NCBI RefSeq assembly: GCF_938002845.1
Contig: NZ_CALKZP010000004.1
Location: 1 to 16,640 of the forward strand
From: an uncultured Campylobacter sp.
GTDB lineage: Bacteria; Campylobacterota; Campylobacteria; Campylobacterales; Campylobacteraceae
DNA length: 16,640 nucleotides
Direction of reading: 5' to 3'
The notes below the pieces were generated by a model. It searched no databases, was not told the DNA's origin, and saw only the letters and a list, made by a program, of their open reading frames with translations. Numbering within the stretch: position 1 is the stretch's first letter; each line of letters opens with the position of its first letter. Positions 7,502-14,960 of the stretch are shown here, in pieces. A program made the position numbers and the translations under genes.

Positions 7502-8524
7502 ATGGATAGGAAAAAAATCTACAACCCCTTCTCTGACGAGACCCTTACCGATCGTAAGGTTTTCGGCGGCAATCCGCAGGGCATTTTAAATTTTACCAAG
7601 GCGAAATATCAATGGGCGCTGAAACTTTGGGATCTGATGGAGGCCAACACTTGGTTTCCTAAAGAGGTCGATACCACCGACGACGTGCGCGATTATAACT
7701 TCAATCTCACAAGCGCCGAGAAGCGGATGTACGATCTCGTGTGGAGCCAGCTGATATCGATGGATAGCTTTCAGACCAACAATCTCGCCGATAATATCAA
7801 CCCCTACATCACGGCTCCGGAGATCAACGCCGTGCTCGCTCGCCAAGCCTACGAGGAGGCCAACCACAGCAAATCCTACGCCGTCATGGTCGAGGCGATC
7901 TGTGAAAATACTGATCTGATTTACGAGATGGAGAAGCACGACGATATGCTTCGCAGGAAAAACGACTATATCTCAAGCGTCTATGAGGAGCTCGCGGGCG
8001 AGGTTAGCGACGATAAGCTGCTGCTAGCGATGGTGGCAAATCAAATTTTAGAAGGGATCTACTTCTACAGCGGCTTTACCTCGATCTATGCGCTTGCTCG
8101 CGCGGGCAAGATGCTAGGCAGCGCGCAGATGATCCGCTTCATACAGCGCGACGAGATCACGCATCTGCTGCTCTTTCAAAACATGATAAATTCCGTCCGC
8201 AAGGAGCGCGCCGATCTGTTTAATAAGCGCAACGTGGATAAAATTTACGAGATGTTCGAGACGGCGGGGAACTTAGAGATCGATTGGGGCAAATACATCA
8301 CGGATAACCAAATCATGGGCTTTACGGACGACATCATCGAAGAATACATCCACTACCTGGTCGATCAGCGCCTGCTCGCCATCGGGCTTGAGAAGCGATA
8401 CGGCGCGAAACATCCGATAAAATGGGTTGATGATTTTTCTAAATTTAACGATCAAAAGAGCAACTTTTTCGAGAGCAAGGTCACGAACTACAGCAAAGGA
8501 AGTTTGAGTTTCGATGATTTTTAG
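7502..8524 (+). CDS. nrdB: Class I (aerobic) ribonucleoside-diphosphate reductase, beta subunit
   Basis: The 340-residue protein is the metal- and radical-bearing small subunit of class I ribonucleotide reductase. All expected ligands are visible: Asp88 (SMDSF), Glu119 and His122 (EEANHSKSY), Glu184 (ILEGIYFY), Glu218 and His221 (RDEITHL). Tyr126 sits at the radical tyrosine position four residues after His122. The acidic, aromatic C-terminus (LSFDDF) is the tail that docks into the alpha subunit. The alpha subunit NrdA is not in this window, which is usual in Campylobacter as I recall. The ribosome binding site AAAGG lies six bases before the ATG. Placement next to the anaerobic reductase operon puts both oxygen-dependent and oxygen-independent dNTP synthesis in one stretch. 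Confidence 0.97.
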   Translation: MDRKKIYNPFSDETLTDRKVFGGNPQGILNFTKAKYQWALKLWDLMEANTWFPKEVDTTDDVRDYNFNLTSAEKRMYDLVWSQLISMDSFQTNNLADNINPYITAPEINAVLARQAYEEANHSKSYAVMVEAICENTDLIYEMEKHDDMLRRKNDYISSVYEELAGEVSDDKLLLAMVANQILEGIYFYSGFTSIYALARAGKMLGSAQMIRFIQRDEITHLLLFQNMINSVRKERADLFNKRNVDKIYEMFETAGNLEIDWGKYITDNQIMGFTDDIIEEYIHYLVDQRLLAIGLEKRYGAKHPIKWVDDFSKFNDQKSNFFESKVTNYSKGSLSFDDF

Positions 8525-8551
8525 CGGATTTTGCGGTTTGAAATTTTGCTC

Positions 8552-8566
8552 TGCCGCATCGCGGCA
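8552..8566 (+). terminator. Short hairpin after nrdB, possible terminator
   Basis: TGCCGC-ATC-GCGGCA is a perfect 6-bp GC-rich stem with a three-base loop, 27 bases after the nrdB stop. No T-run follows, so an intrinsic terminator function is uncertain. Confidence 0.3.
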
Positions 8567-8806
8567 CGGATACTTTGCAGATACTTGTCCGGCATGGTTT
8601 GGATGCGCGATAAGCGCAGAAGCCGTATTACCTGCAAAATTTTTGAAATTTAGCCGCGCTATGTATTTAAAAAACGCAACTCATGCTCTTTTAGCGCGGA
8701 ATGGGCACTTTGGCGGCATTTTTAAAAGCTCTATTGGTTTGGAATTTAAACATAGCAAAAGCCTTTGCGGCTTTAAATTTAACGTCTGGTCGGGCGGGAG
8801 CGCGTT

Positions 8807-9442
8807 ATGGTCTCGCTAGAGCGGCTTCGCTGCGAAAAGATGGCGAACGACATCGCCGAGCAGGTTAGCTTAAATCCGGCGCTTTTTGAGGCGTTTTGCA
8901 GCGTCGCTAGAAGCGAGTTTGCCCCGCTCGGAGCGCACGCTTTCAGCCTTAACGCGCAGCCCATTTTGGCAAGCCAGTGGATCAGCTCGCCGCTGACGGT
9001 CGCGCGCATGACGATGGCGCTAAGCGTGGATCCGAAGGTCGAGAAAATTTTAGAGATCGGCTGCGGCAGCGGCTATCAAGCGGCGATTTTAAGCAGGATG
9101 GTTCACCGCGTCTTTGCCGTCGAGCGCGTCGAGCGGCTGGTAGGCGAGGCGAAAAGACACTTCGCAAATCTCGGGATTTCAAATATCAGCCTACGCCACG
9201 ACGACGGCAACGCGGGGTGGAAAAATTTTGCTCCTTTCGATAGGATATTGCTTTCCGCGTGCGCCGAGCGGATCGACGAGCGGCTGTTTGCACAGCTGGC
9301 AATCGGCGGGATTTTGGTCGCTCCGATGAATAGAGGCGGCTCGCAAAAGATCGTTAGGTTTAGTAAAATTTCGCCAAGCGAGATCAAAGAAGAGGAGCTC
9401 GGCGCCTGCGAGTTCGTCCCGTTGGTGCAGGGTCGCGGATAG
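8807..9442 (+). CDS. pcm: Protein-L-isoaspartate O-methyltransferase
   Basis: The 211-residue protein is a SAM-dependent methyltransferase that methylates isoaspartyl residues in aged proteins and so starts their repair. The SAM-binding motif I is LEIGCGSGY (82-90), with the acidic end of strand two at AVERVE (104-109) and the D-G-x-x-GW motif at HDDGNAGW (131-138). ISSPLTVARM (59-68) corresponds to the substrate-side loop near the N-terminus (ISQPYIVA type). Length is normal for the family. GGGAG (8796-8800) is a good ribosome binding site six bases before the ATG. The 282 bases between nrdB and this gene hold no convincing gene. I recall that C. jejuni also has pcm close to nrdB with two genes between them; those two are missing here. 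Confidence 0.93.
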   Translation: MVSLERLRCEKMANDIAEQVSLNPALFEAFCSVARSEFAPLGAHAFSLNAQPILASQWISSPLTVARMTMALSVDPKVEKILEIGCGSGYQAAILSRMVHRVFAVERVERLVGEAKRHFANLGISNISLRHDDGNAGWKNFAPFDRILLSACAERIDERLFAQLAIGGILVAPMNRGGSQKIVRFSKISPSEIKEEELGACEFVPLVQGRG

Positions 9443-9560
9443 ATCTAGCGCGCAGTAAATTTTAAAATTTCCTACCGCCGCGGGCGCGTAAATTTAATAA
9501 AATTTGCTTTCGCGCTCCGTCGCGAGATCAGATTTTATTAATTATTTATTTAAATTCAAG

Positions 9561-9566
9561 TACAAT
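9561..9566 (+). promoter_or_regulatory. Probable -10 box for the McrB-like gene
   Basis: TACAAT lies 29 bases before the ATG at 9596, in an A/T-rich stretch. The ribosome binding site AAGGA (9585-9589) follows at a normal distance from the start. The AT-rich track at 9535-9560 resembles the periodic T-rich upstream region of Campylobacter promoters. Confidence 0.5.
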
Positions 9567-9595
9567 ACACAATTTTGATCTTACAAGGATGAGTC

Positions 9596-11398
9596 ATGCA
9601 AGATTTTAGCAAGGAAAAGATAGAGTCGCTGGTCGCCAGCTGGAAAAATCACAACAAAAACCAATTCTGGCTTAAAAAACAAACCTCGATTTCAAAGTAT
9701 TTAGGCGAGATCAAACGTTGCCTCGCAAGCTTTGATGAAACCGAGAACGAGTTTTTGCAAACTCTGTATATAAATCTCAGCGACGGCAATCTTAGAAGCT
9801 GCAAAATTTTATCTTTAGGCGAGAAGTTCGCGCACGCCGAGTATTTCTTTATGGATCAGTTTTTTGATTCCAATATCAGCGCGTTTTATTACGATTTCGC
9901 TTTTAAAGACCGTATCGTCGGCAAAAAGGAGCTGTTTCCTAAAAATGCCGTAAAAAGCGTAGATAGCGTGCTTAGCGGCGAGGATAAAAACATCGTCTCG
10001 CTTTATGTTTTTATCGAAAATATCGTCAAAAATTTCAATAGCTATTCGCAGGAGCGCACCGCTCGCGATATTTTCAAACAAAAGCTAGTCAATTTTTACG
10101 ACGAGCTTTACAGGCTTCTTACGGCGGTAGATAGCGCTTTGGCGATCGATTTTTTCGATGTCGCGCTGCATAATCAGCCCTTCGTGCTGATGGAATTTTT
10201 AAAATCCGCGATAAATGCCGATAATTTCTATCTGATCGACAGCTATCTAAGCGACGACGGAATGCTAAATTTAGGGCTTGCCGAGGGCGGCGATTTTGCG
10301 CAAATTTCGCGCGAGAAGCTCTATCTGCTAGCTAGCATATTTGCGCAGTGCAACGACGAGTTTCCGACGCTCGTTTATCGCGACGAGACCGCGCAAATTT
10401 TATCCTTGCTCTACGACGAAAAGGTTGAAATTTTTGAAGAATTTTACGAAGTAAGTTCGCGATTTATCGCGGAATTTACCCCGTATCCGCAGGATGTCGT
10501 GGGCGCAGCTAGGATCGTGTATTCGTCGCTATTTTTCGAATACGTCAAAAATTACAAAAGCGAAGAGGTAGCGAAAAATACGATATTTTACGGCGCGATC
10601 GGTACTGGCAAGACCCGTAGGCTGCGATCTTTGATCACCGAAAAGAAACTTGCGGCGAAAAATTTCCGCTACGTTTGCCTGCACGAAGGCTTTGAATACC
10701 GCGATTTCATCGACGGATCTTACGGCGAAAACTTCATTAGCGGCGAGTTTAAGGCGCTGTGCAAAGAGGCGCTAAACGATCCGAAGGGCGAGTATTATTT
10801 TTTGATCGACAATGCAAGTGCTGCGAGGTTGGATAAAATTTTTGGCGAGGCGGCGGTGCTTTTGGATCGTCGCTACGACGAGGAAGACGAGCTTTCGCTG
10901 ATCCGCACGAAAAACTCCCACATAATCGACGGCTTTGAAGAGGGCGAGAAAGCGCGCGCCAGCGTCGTTTTAAAGGATGGCCGCTCATATTTTGCAGTGC
11001 CTAAAAATTTATACGTCCTATGCACTCTAAGTGAGCACAAATGCGTTTCGCCGTCGATTGCAAAGGCGTTTAGATGGATCAGATGCGAGTGCGATTACGG
11101 CGCGCTTGAGGATTATTTAAGAGATCGCGAGATCGTAAATGCAAGCGCGGTCGTTGCGGTTTGCAAGGCGCTGAATAAGTTTATCGCCGATGAGGCAAGC
11201 GGTCTCTGCGCGATTGGACATGGCGTATTTATGGGGCTAGGACGCTACCAAAACAACGCTCAGATCATGCAAGAGGGGCTAAACGGCTTTTTTGCCGAGG
11301 TGCTTGAGCCGATCTTTAAGTGCGCAGCAAGCGGCGAAGATACCGCTACGAGCCTTAGCGAGCGCATCGCCGAAGCTAAAGGCGTGTTTAAATTTTAG
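9596..11398 (+). CDS. Solitary McrB-like AAA+ protein with altered catalytic motifs and an unrecognised N-terminal region
   Basis: The 600-residue protein has a C-terminal AAA+ module related to the McrB GTPase of type IV restriction systems. Residues 333-340 (GAIGTGKT) are an intact Walker A. HEGFEYRDFIDG (363-374) matches the McrB 'HQSYSYEDFIEG' element, and LIDNASAARLDKIFGE (403-418) matches 'LIDEINRxNxSKIFGE'. In the latter the Walker B glutamate is Asn406 and the EINR core is changed. The sensor-1 block 'GTMNTADRS' is replaced by CTLSEHKC (476-483), and the 'ALRRRF' arginine-finger block by KAFRWIRC (490-497). Nucleotide binding therefore seems kept while hydrolysis may be weak or lost. 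Residues 1-325 are mostly helical, with many aromatic residues, and match no family I know. No mcrC or nuclease lies beside it, so a classical McrBC system is not supported. It has its own promoter and could be a single-gene unit. Confidence 0.85.
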   Translation: MQDFSKEKIESLVASWKNHNKNQFWLKKQTSISKYLGEIKRCLASFDETENEFLQTLYINLSDGNLRSCKILSLGEKFAHAEYFFMDQFFDSNISAFYYDFAFKDRIVGKKELFPKNAVKSVDSVLSGEDKNIVSLYVFIENIVKNFNSYSQERTARDIFKQKLVNFYDELYRLLTAVDSALAIDFFDVALHNQPFVLMEFLKSAINADNFYLIDSYLSDDGMLNLGLAEGGDFAQISREKLYLLASIFAQCNDEFPTLVYRDETAQILSLLYDEKVEIFEEFYEVSSRFIAEFTPYPQDVVGAARIVYSSLFFEYVKNYKSEEVAKNTIFYGAIGTGKTRRLRSLITEKKLAAKNFRYVCLHEGFEYRDFIDGSYGENFISGEFKALCKEALNDPKGEYYFLIDNASAARLDKIFGEAAVLLDRRYDEEDELSLIRTKNSHIIDGFEEGEKARASVVLKDGRSYFAVPKNLYVLCTLSEHKCVSPSIAKAFRWIRCECDYGALEDYLRDREIVNASAVVAVCKALNKFIADEASGLCAIGHGVFMGLGRYQNNAQIMQEGLNGFFAEVLEPIFKCAASGEDTATSLSERIAEAKGVFKF

Positions 11399-11832
11399 CC
11401 GCCGCTTAGCAGAGATGGCTATTTGCAATGAAATTTTAAAATTTTATCGTATTGCGTTTCATTTGCGCTCACGGATACGGCGCGCGAAATTGGGTTTAAA
11501 TTTTATTTTACGCCGCACGGGTTTACAAGACGATTATAGCGCCATTTTATTTGCTGTGCAGCACATCGACTGGATTGATTAAATTTGCTATAAATTTAGA
11601 CTTGAAATTTTAGTTTTCGCTTGCCATTCTTATAGGAGCGCGGGCACGGAGTTGGATTGAAATTTTGAGCTTTAAATTTAGCCTCAGCCGCTAAATTTAC
11701 ACAAAATCTTTATTTTGAAATTCTGCAGTATTTTCTAAGCGGAATTTTGCTTGTCGGCGCAATTTCTGTTTTGATTAAATTTGATTGAATTGAAGCAAGC
11801 CTGTGGGGATAAAACAACGCATGCTTTTAAAT
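11399..11832. other. 434-base noncoding stretch between convergent genes
   Basis: The McrB-like gene and moaE converge on this region. I find no credible gene. The stretch is AT-rich with many copies of AAATTT, and TTGATTAAATTTG occurs twice (11575-11587 and 11771-11783); the same word also spans the end of nrdG (7171-7183). I see no clear hairpin with a T-run on either strand. Confidence 0.6.
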
Positions 11833-12342
11833 TTAGCTCAAAAGCCCTGCGCCTTTTACTTTCTGCGAGCGATCCGCCGCATAGATCCTATCTCCGCCTA
11901 CTACTTTGCCGCCCTCGATTTTGCCGCCCTTTACGTCGTATTTCCAGATCGGCGCAGCCGCCTTGAAATCCTCCACAAACTCGTTTATTAGCGCCAGAGC
12001 GACCTTGCGCTGTGGGCTTACGACGCCTGCGACGTAGGAGCTTTCGTGAATCGGCACACTCCCGTTTGCATGTGCAAAAAGCACGAATGCGCCCTGTGCC
12101 GCGGCCTTTTGCTGCCACGCTTCAAACCACGTCCGCAAAATCGGCTCGTATATATCGAAGCTCAGCGCGCAGATGCCGCCCTCTTCGCGCACGATACCTA
12201 CGAAGGTGATGAACGCGCCGCAATTTACGTCCTTAAATTTAGCGTACCAGCGCGATAAAATCGCGTTCACGTCCAAGCTGCCCTCATAAATTTCAGGCTT
12301 GATCTCGCTTAAAAGTTCTGGATTAAATTTAGTCTCGCTCAT
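11833..12342 (-). CDS. moaE: Molybdopterin synthase catalytic subunit
   Basis: MoaE pairs with thiocarboxylated MoaD and puts two sulfurs into precursor Z to make molybdopterin. The 169-residue protein shows GAFITFVGIVRE (42-53), the HANGSVPIHESSYVAGVVSPQR region (from 91) with Arg112, and DFKAAAPIWK (125-134), which contains the two lysines (Lys127, Lys134) aligning with the catalytic lysines of E. coli MoaE. The C-terminal tail after 140 is Gly/Lys-rich and longer than in E. coli. A strong AGGAGG (complement of 12348-12353) precedes the ATG. moaD lies 15 bases upstream in the same operon. The molybdenum or tungsten cofactor is needed by formate dehydrogenase, whose cytochrome subunit is encoded nearby. 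Confidence 0.95.
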   Translation of the reverse strand: MSETKFNPELLSEIKPEIYEGSLDVNAILSRWYAKFKDVNCGAFITFVGIVREEGGICALSFDIYEPILRTWFEAWQQKAAAQGAFVLFAHANGSVPIHESSYVAGVVSPQRKVALALINEFVEDFKAAAPIWKYDVKGGKIEGGKVVGGDRIYAADRSQKVKGAGLLS

Positions 12343-12357
12343 CGCCGCCTCCTAAGC

Positions 12358-12579
12358 TTAGCCGCCGCAAACGGGAGGCAGAAGGCTCACGCGATCGCCG
12401 GATTTGAGCTCGAAATTCGCATCATAAATCATCTTATCGTTTACCGCTACGGCGCAGTTTGCGAGCCACTCCCGCAGACTTTCGTCCTTTTGCAGCTCCG
12501 CTTTTACCTCTTGCAAGGAGTTTGCATTTAGGCGCAGGGGCTCGCGCCCGATCGGCCCTAAAAATTCTACCTCTACCAT
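12358..12579 (-). CDS. moaD: Molybdopterin synthase sulfur carrier subunit
   Basis: The 73-residue protein has the ubiquitin-like form of MoaD and ends in the required double glycine (LLPPVCGG). That terminus is adenylated and then thiocarboxylated to deliver sulfur to MoaE. GDRVSLLPPV just before the end is typical. An AAGGA site lies a few bases before the ATG at 12579. It is the first gene of a two-gene operon with moaE. I recall that moaD, moaE and nspC are also neighbours in C. jejuni, which supports both calls. Confidence 0.95.
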   Translation of the reverse strand: MVEVEFLGPIGREPLRLNANSLQEVKAELQKDESLREWLANCAVAVNDKMIYDANFELKSGDRVSLLPPVCGG

Positions 12580-12605
12580 TTTTGTCCTTTTTTAAAGATT
12601 GGGCG

Positions 12606-12639
12606 ATTTTAACTAAAAATTCATAAAATTTTATATAAT
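12606..12639. promoter_or_regulatory. Divergent promoter region for moaDE and nspC
   Basis: On the plus strand TATAAT (12634-12639) is a perfect -10 box 25 bases before the nspC ATG. On the minus strand TAAAAT (complement of 12606-12611) is a plausible -10 for moaD, 27 bases before its ATG. The two promoters lie back to back in an 84-base spacer. Confidence 0.5.
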
Positions 12640-12663
12640 TGCGTAAAAATTTAATGAGGGAAA

Positions 12664-13821
12664 ATGATGAAAATCGATGAAATTTCGACCCCCGCTTACG
12701 TGTGCGAGGAGCAAAAACTGGTAAAAAATTTAGAAATTTTACGCGGTGTAGGCGAGCGAAGCGGTGCAAAAATTCTATGCGCACTAAAAGGCTTTGCGTT
12801 TAGCTTCGCGATGCCTTACGTAGACAGATATCTCTGGGGCGCCACTTGCAGCGGCCTGCACGAGGCAAAATTTGCCGCGGAATTTATCAAAAACGGCGAA
12901 ATCCACACATACTCGCCCGCATTCAAAGAGGATGATTTGGATGAAATTTTAAAAATTTCAAATCACGTCGTATTCAATAGCGCCGCGCAGTGGCAAAAAT
13001 ATCGCGCAAAAGCGCTTGCTACGGGCGCATCGTGCGGCTTGCGGCTAAATCCGCAGACCTCCTTCGCACCCAAAGACGCTTACAATCCGTGCGGCAGCTT
13101 TAGCAGGCTCGGGATGAGCCTTGAAGCGCTGCAGCGGGCGATCTTGCAAGACGGCGAGTTTCTGAGCGGCATCTCGGGGCTGCATTTTCACGCGCTGTGC
13201 GAAGAAAGTGCTCAGAGCCTAGAGCGGGTGCTTGAGGTTTTCGAGGCGAAATTTAGCAAATATTTCAGAGGCCTAAAGTGGCTAAATTTCGGCGGCGGTC
13301 ATCATATCACGCGCGCAGGCTACGATGTAGAGCTGCTGATAGATCTGATCAAAAAATTTCGCGAAAAATACGAAGTCGAAATTTATCTTGAGCCCGGCGA
13401 AGCGGTCGGCTGGGAGTGCGGATATTTGGTCGCTAGCGTGCTTGATATTGTGGAAAACGGCGCTAAAATCGCTATTTTAGATGCCTCTTCTGAAGCGCAC
13501 ATGCCCGATACCGTGCTGATGCCGTATCGCCCTGCGGTGCGCGGCGAGAGTAAGAGCGGTAAATTTAGCTACCGCTTCGGCGGCAATACCTGCCTCGCAG
13601 GCGATGTCGTGGGGCTTGAGAGTGGGCAGCCCGAGTATAAATTTGACGCGCCGCTAAATATCGGCGATCGGGTGATTTTCGAGGATCAGATTCACTACAC
13701 GATCGTGAAAAATACGACCTTTAACGGCATCAAGCTGCCCGATCTTGTTCTGGTAGATGAGCGCGGAGAGGTTTTAATGATCAAAAAATTCGGCTACGAC
13801 GAGTATGCGAGGCGAAACTAG
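12664..13821 (+). CDS. nspC: Carboxynorspermidine decarboxylase
   Basis: This PLP enzyme (alanine racemase-like fold) decarboxylates carboxynorspermidine or carboxyspermidine to norspermidine or spermidine, the alternative polyamine pathway of Campylobacter and Vibrio. The 385-residue protein has the PLP lysine in ILCALKGFA (Lys42), GLHFHALCE (172-180), the glycine-rich phosphate-binding loop NFGGGHH (208-214), EPGEA (243-247), and CLAGD (310-314) with the active-site cysteine and aspartate. Two ATG codons stand together (12664 and 12667); GAGGG at 12656-12660 fits the second slightly better. The gene is divergent from moaDE. The dehydrogenase partner (carboxynorspermidine synthase) is not in the window. 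Confidence 0.95.
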   Translation: MMKIDEISTPAYVCEEQKLVKNLEILRGVGERSGAKILCALKGFAFSFAMPYVDRYLWGATCSGLHEAKFAAEFIKNGEIHTYSPAFKEDDLDEILKISNHVVFNSAAQWQKYRAKALATGASCGLRLNPQTSFAPKDAYNPCGSFSRLGMSLEALQRAILQDGEFLSGISGLHFHALCEESAQSLERVLEVFEAKFSKYFRGLKWLNFGGGHHITRAGYDVELLIDLIKKFREKYEVEIYLEPGEAVGWECGYLVASVLDIVENGAKIAILDASSEAHMPDTVLMPYRPAVRGESKSGKFSYRFGGNTCLAGDVVGLESGQPEYKFDAPLNIGDRVIFEDQIHYTIVKNTTFNGIKLPDLVLVDERGEVLMIKKFGYDEYARRN

Positions 13822-13834
13822 CGCCGCACTTAAT

Positions 13835-13852
13835 GCAAAAATGTAATTTTGC
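13835..13852 (+). terminator. AT-rich hairpin after nspC, possible weak terminator
   Basis: GCAAAA-ATGTAA-TTTTGC forms a perfect 6-bp stem 13 bases after the nspC stop, followed by TTTATAAG. The stem is AT-rich and the T-run is short, so it is only a candidate. Confidence 0.3.
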
Positions 13853-13864
13853 TTTATAAGAAAA

Positions 13865-13887
13865 TTTTTTGCAAAAAATGATATAAT
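13865..13887 (+). promoter_or_regulatory. Promoter of fdhC with an overlapping palindrome
   Basis: TATAAT at 13882-13887 is a perfect -10 box 29 bases before the fdhC ATG. Directly upstream, 13865-13878 is a perfect 14-base palindrome (TTTTTTGCAAAAAA), positioned where a regulator or curved DNA could affect the promoter. Confidence 0.55.
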
Positions 13888-13916
13888 CGGCTCGAATTTT
13901 ATATCTAAGGAAATCC

Positions 13917-14876
13917 ATGAAAAGATTGTTTCTCGCGCTTTTCGCCTGTATTTATGCGCAGGCCGAAGAGAAAAAATATGCCGATATCGTGCAGGGAAAT
14001 AGCGATGTTTGGGGCAATGCAAGGCTTGAAAATATCGATAGCTACGGCAACGGCTTCGGCCCGATTTTTCTGCAATTTCAAGGACATCTGCAAAGCTCGG
14101 GCTTTTTTGCTTGGTTGGCTCTTGGTGCGGTTTTGGGCGTAATCATAGCTTTTATTGGGCACTACGCGATCATAGGGCCGAAGCACTTCGATCATCACGC
14201 GGGCAAGCCGATCTACGCATTTAATAAATTTGAGCGACTATATCATCTCGTAGCGGCCGTGGCATGGGCGATCTTGGTTCCGACAGGCTTGATTATGATG
14301 TTTGGCGAAGAATTCGGCGGCGGCGCTTTCGTGAGGTTTTGTAAAAATGCTCACGGGCTAGCTACGATAGCCTTTGCCATCTCCGTCGTGCCGATGTTCT
14401 TGCTGTGGTTTTGGCGTATGCTACCGCGAGCTTACGATATAAAATGGATGATGATCGTGGGTGGCTATTTAAGCAAAAAGAAGCGCGCGATCCCTGCGGG
14501 TAAATTTAACGCAGGCCAAAAGGCATGGTTTTGGGTCGCGACTTTAGGCGGTATAGTGATGATAGCGACGGGTGCGTCAATGTTTTTCCTAGACTACGAT
14601 ATCCCTGCGATGAGAAGTGCGCTAGGTATGAGTCAGATCGAAATTTTAAGAGCAAGCGCGATTATTCATAATTTTTTGGGCGCGGTCTGCGCGGTATTTT
14701 TGCTTGTGCATATCTATATGGCGGTCTTTGCGATCAGCGGTGCCATCCACTCGATGATCGACGGATACAAGCCGGAGGAGGAAGTTTACGTCCTTCACCA
14801 CTACTGGTATCGCGAGCTGCTCGATAAGGGGCAGATCGCCAAATCGCAATTTGAAGCGAAGTACCCGCGCTTATAA
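13917..14876 (+). CDS. fdhC: Formate dehydrogenase cytochrome b subunit (gamma subunit)
   Basis: The 319-residue membrane protein anchors the periplasmic formate dehydrogenase and passes electrons from its iron-sulfur subunit through haem b to the quinone pool. It begins with a signal sequence (about 1-16, cleavage after AQA likely), then a periplasmic segment, then about five hydrophobic helices near 63-85, 110-130, 145-168, 203-222 and 248-274. Candidate haem ligands are His110, His146, His251 and His265. The C-terminal tail (YVLHHYWYRELLDKGQ) is typical of the FdnI/FdhC family. AAGGA at 13907-13911 precedes the ATG. The catalytic (fdhA) and iron-sulfur (fdhB) genes are not beside it. Downstream lie the selenium genes yedF and selD, which fits a selenocysteine-containing FdhA elsewhere. 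Confidence 0.9.
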   Translation: MKRLFLALFACIYAQAEEKKYADIVQGNSDVWGNARLENIDSYGNGFGPIFLQFQGHLQSSGFFAWLALGAVLGVIIAFIGHYAIIGPKHFDHHAGKPIYAFNKFERLYHLVAAVAWAILVPTGLIMMFGEEFGGGAFVRFCKNAHGLATIAFAISVVPMFLLWFWRMLPRAYDIKWMMIVGGYLSKKKRAIPAGKFNAGQKAWFWVATLGGIVMIATGASMFFLDYDIPAMRSALGMSQIEILRASAIIHNFLGAVCAVFLLVHIYMAVFAISGAIHSMIDGYKPEEEVYVLHHYWYRELLDKGQIAKSQFEAKYPRL

Positions 14877-14890
14877 CTTGGGTAAATTTT

Positions 14891-14919
14891 ATGCGGGCCT
14901 GCTTGCGTGCGGCTCGCAT
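14891..14919 (+). promoter_or_regulatory. Hairpin 1 between fdhC and yedF
   Basis: ATGCGGGCC and GGCTCGCAT form a 9-bp stem with one G-U pair and an 11-base loop, 14 bases after the fdhC stop. No T-run follows directly. It may protect the fdhC transcript end or form part of a leader for the selenium genes. Confidence 0.5.
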
Positions 14920-14922
14920 TAG

Positions 14923-14949
14923 CTTTGAGGTTCAAAGAATTTTATTTTT
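14923..14949 (+). terminator. Hairpin 2 followed by a T-rich run, terminator-like, just before yedF
   Basis: CTTTGA-GGT-TCAAAG is a perfect 6-bp stem with a three-base loop, followed two bases later by TTTTATTTTT (14940-14949). The arrangement looks like a weak intrinsic terminator or attenuator. It ends right at the yedF ribosome binding site (AAGGA, 14950-14954). Confidence 0.4.
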
Positions 14950-14960
14950 AAGGATTACAT

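Noticed and set aside
8514..8819. A 101-codon plus-strand open frame between nrdB and pcm
   Set aside because: It overlaps both neighbours out of frame, has low-complexity composition and no ribosome binding site.
9596..11398. A McrBC type IV restriction system
   Set aside because: No mcrC-like nuclease gene lies on either side, and several McrB catalytic motifs are changed.
11292..11582. A 96-codon plus-strand open frame at the end of the McrB-like gene
   Set aside because: It begins inside that gene in another frame and continues into AT-rich spacer with no protein-like features.
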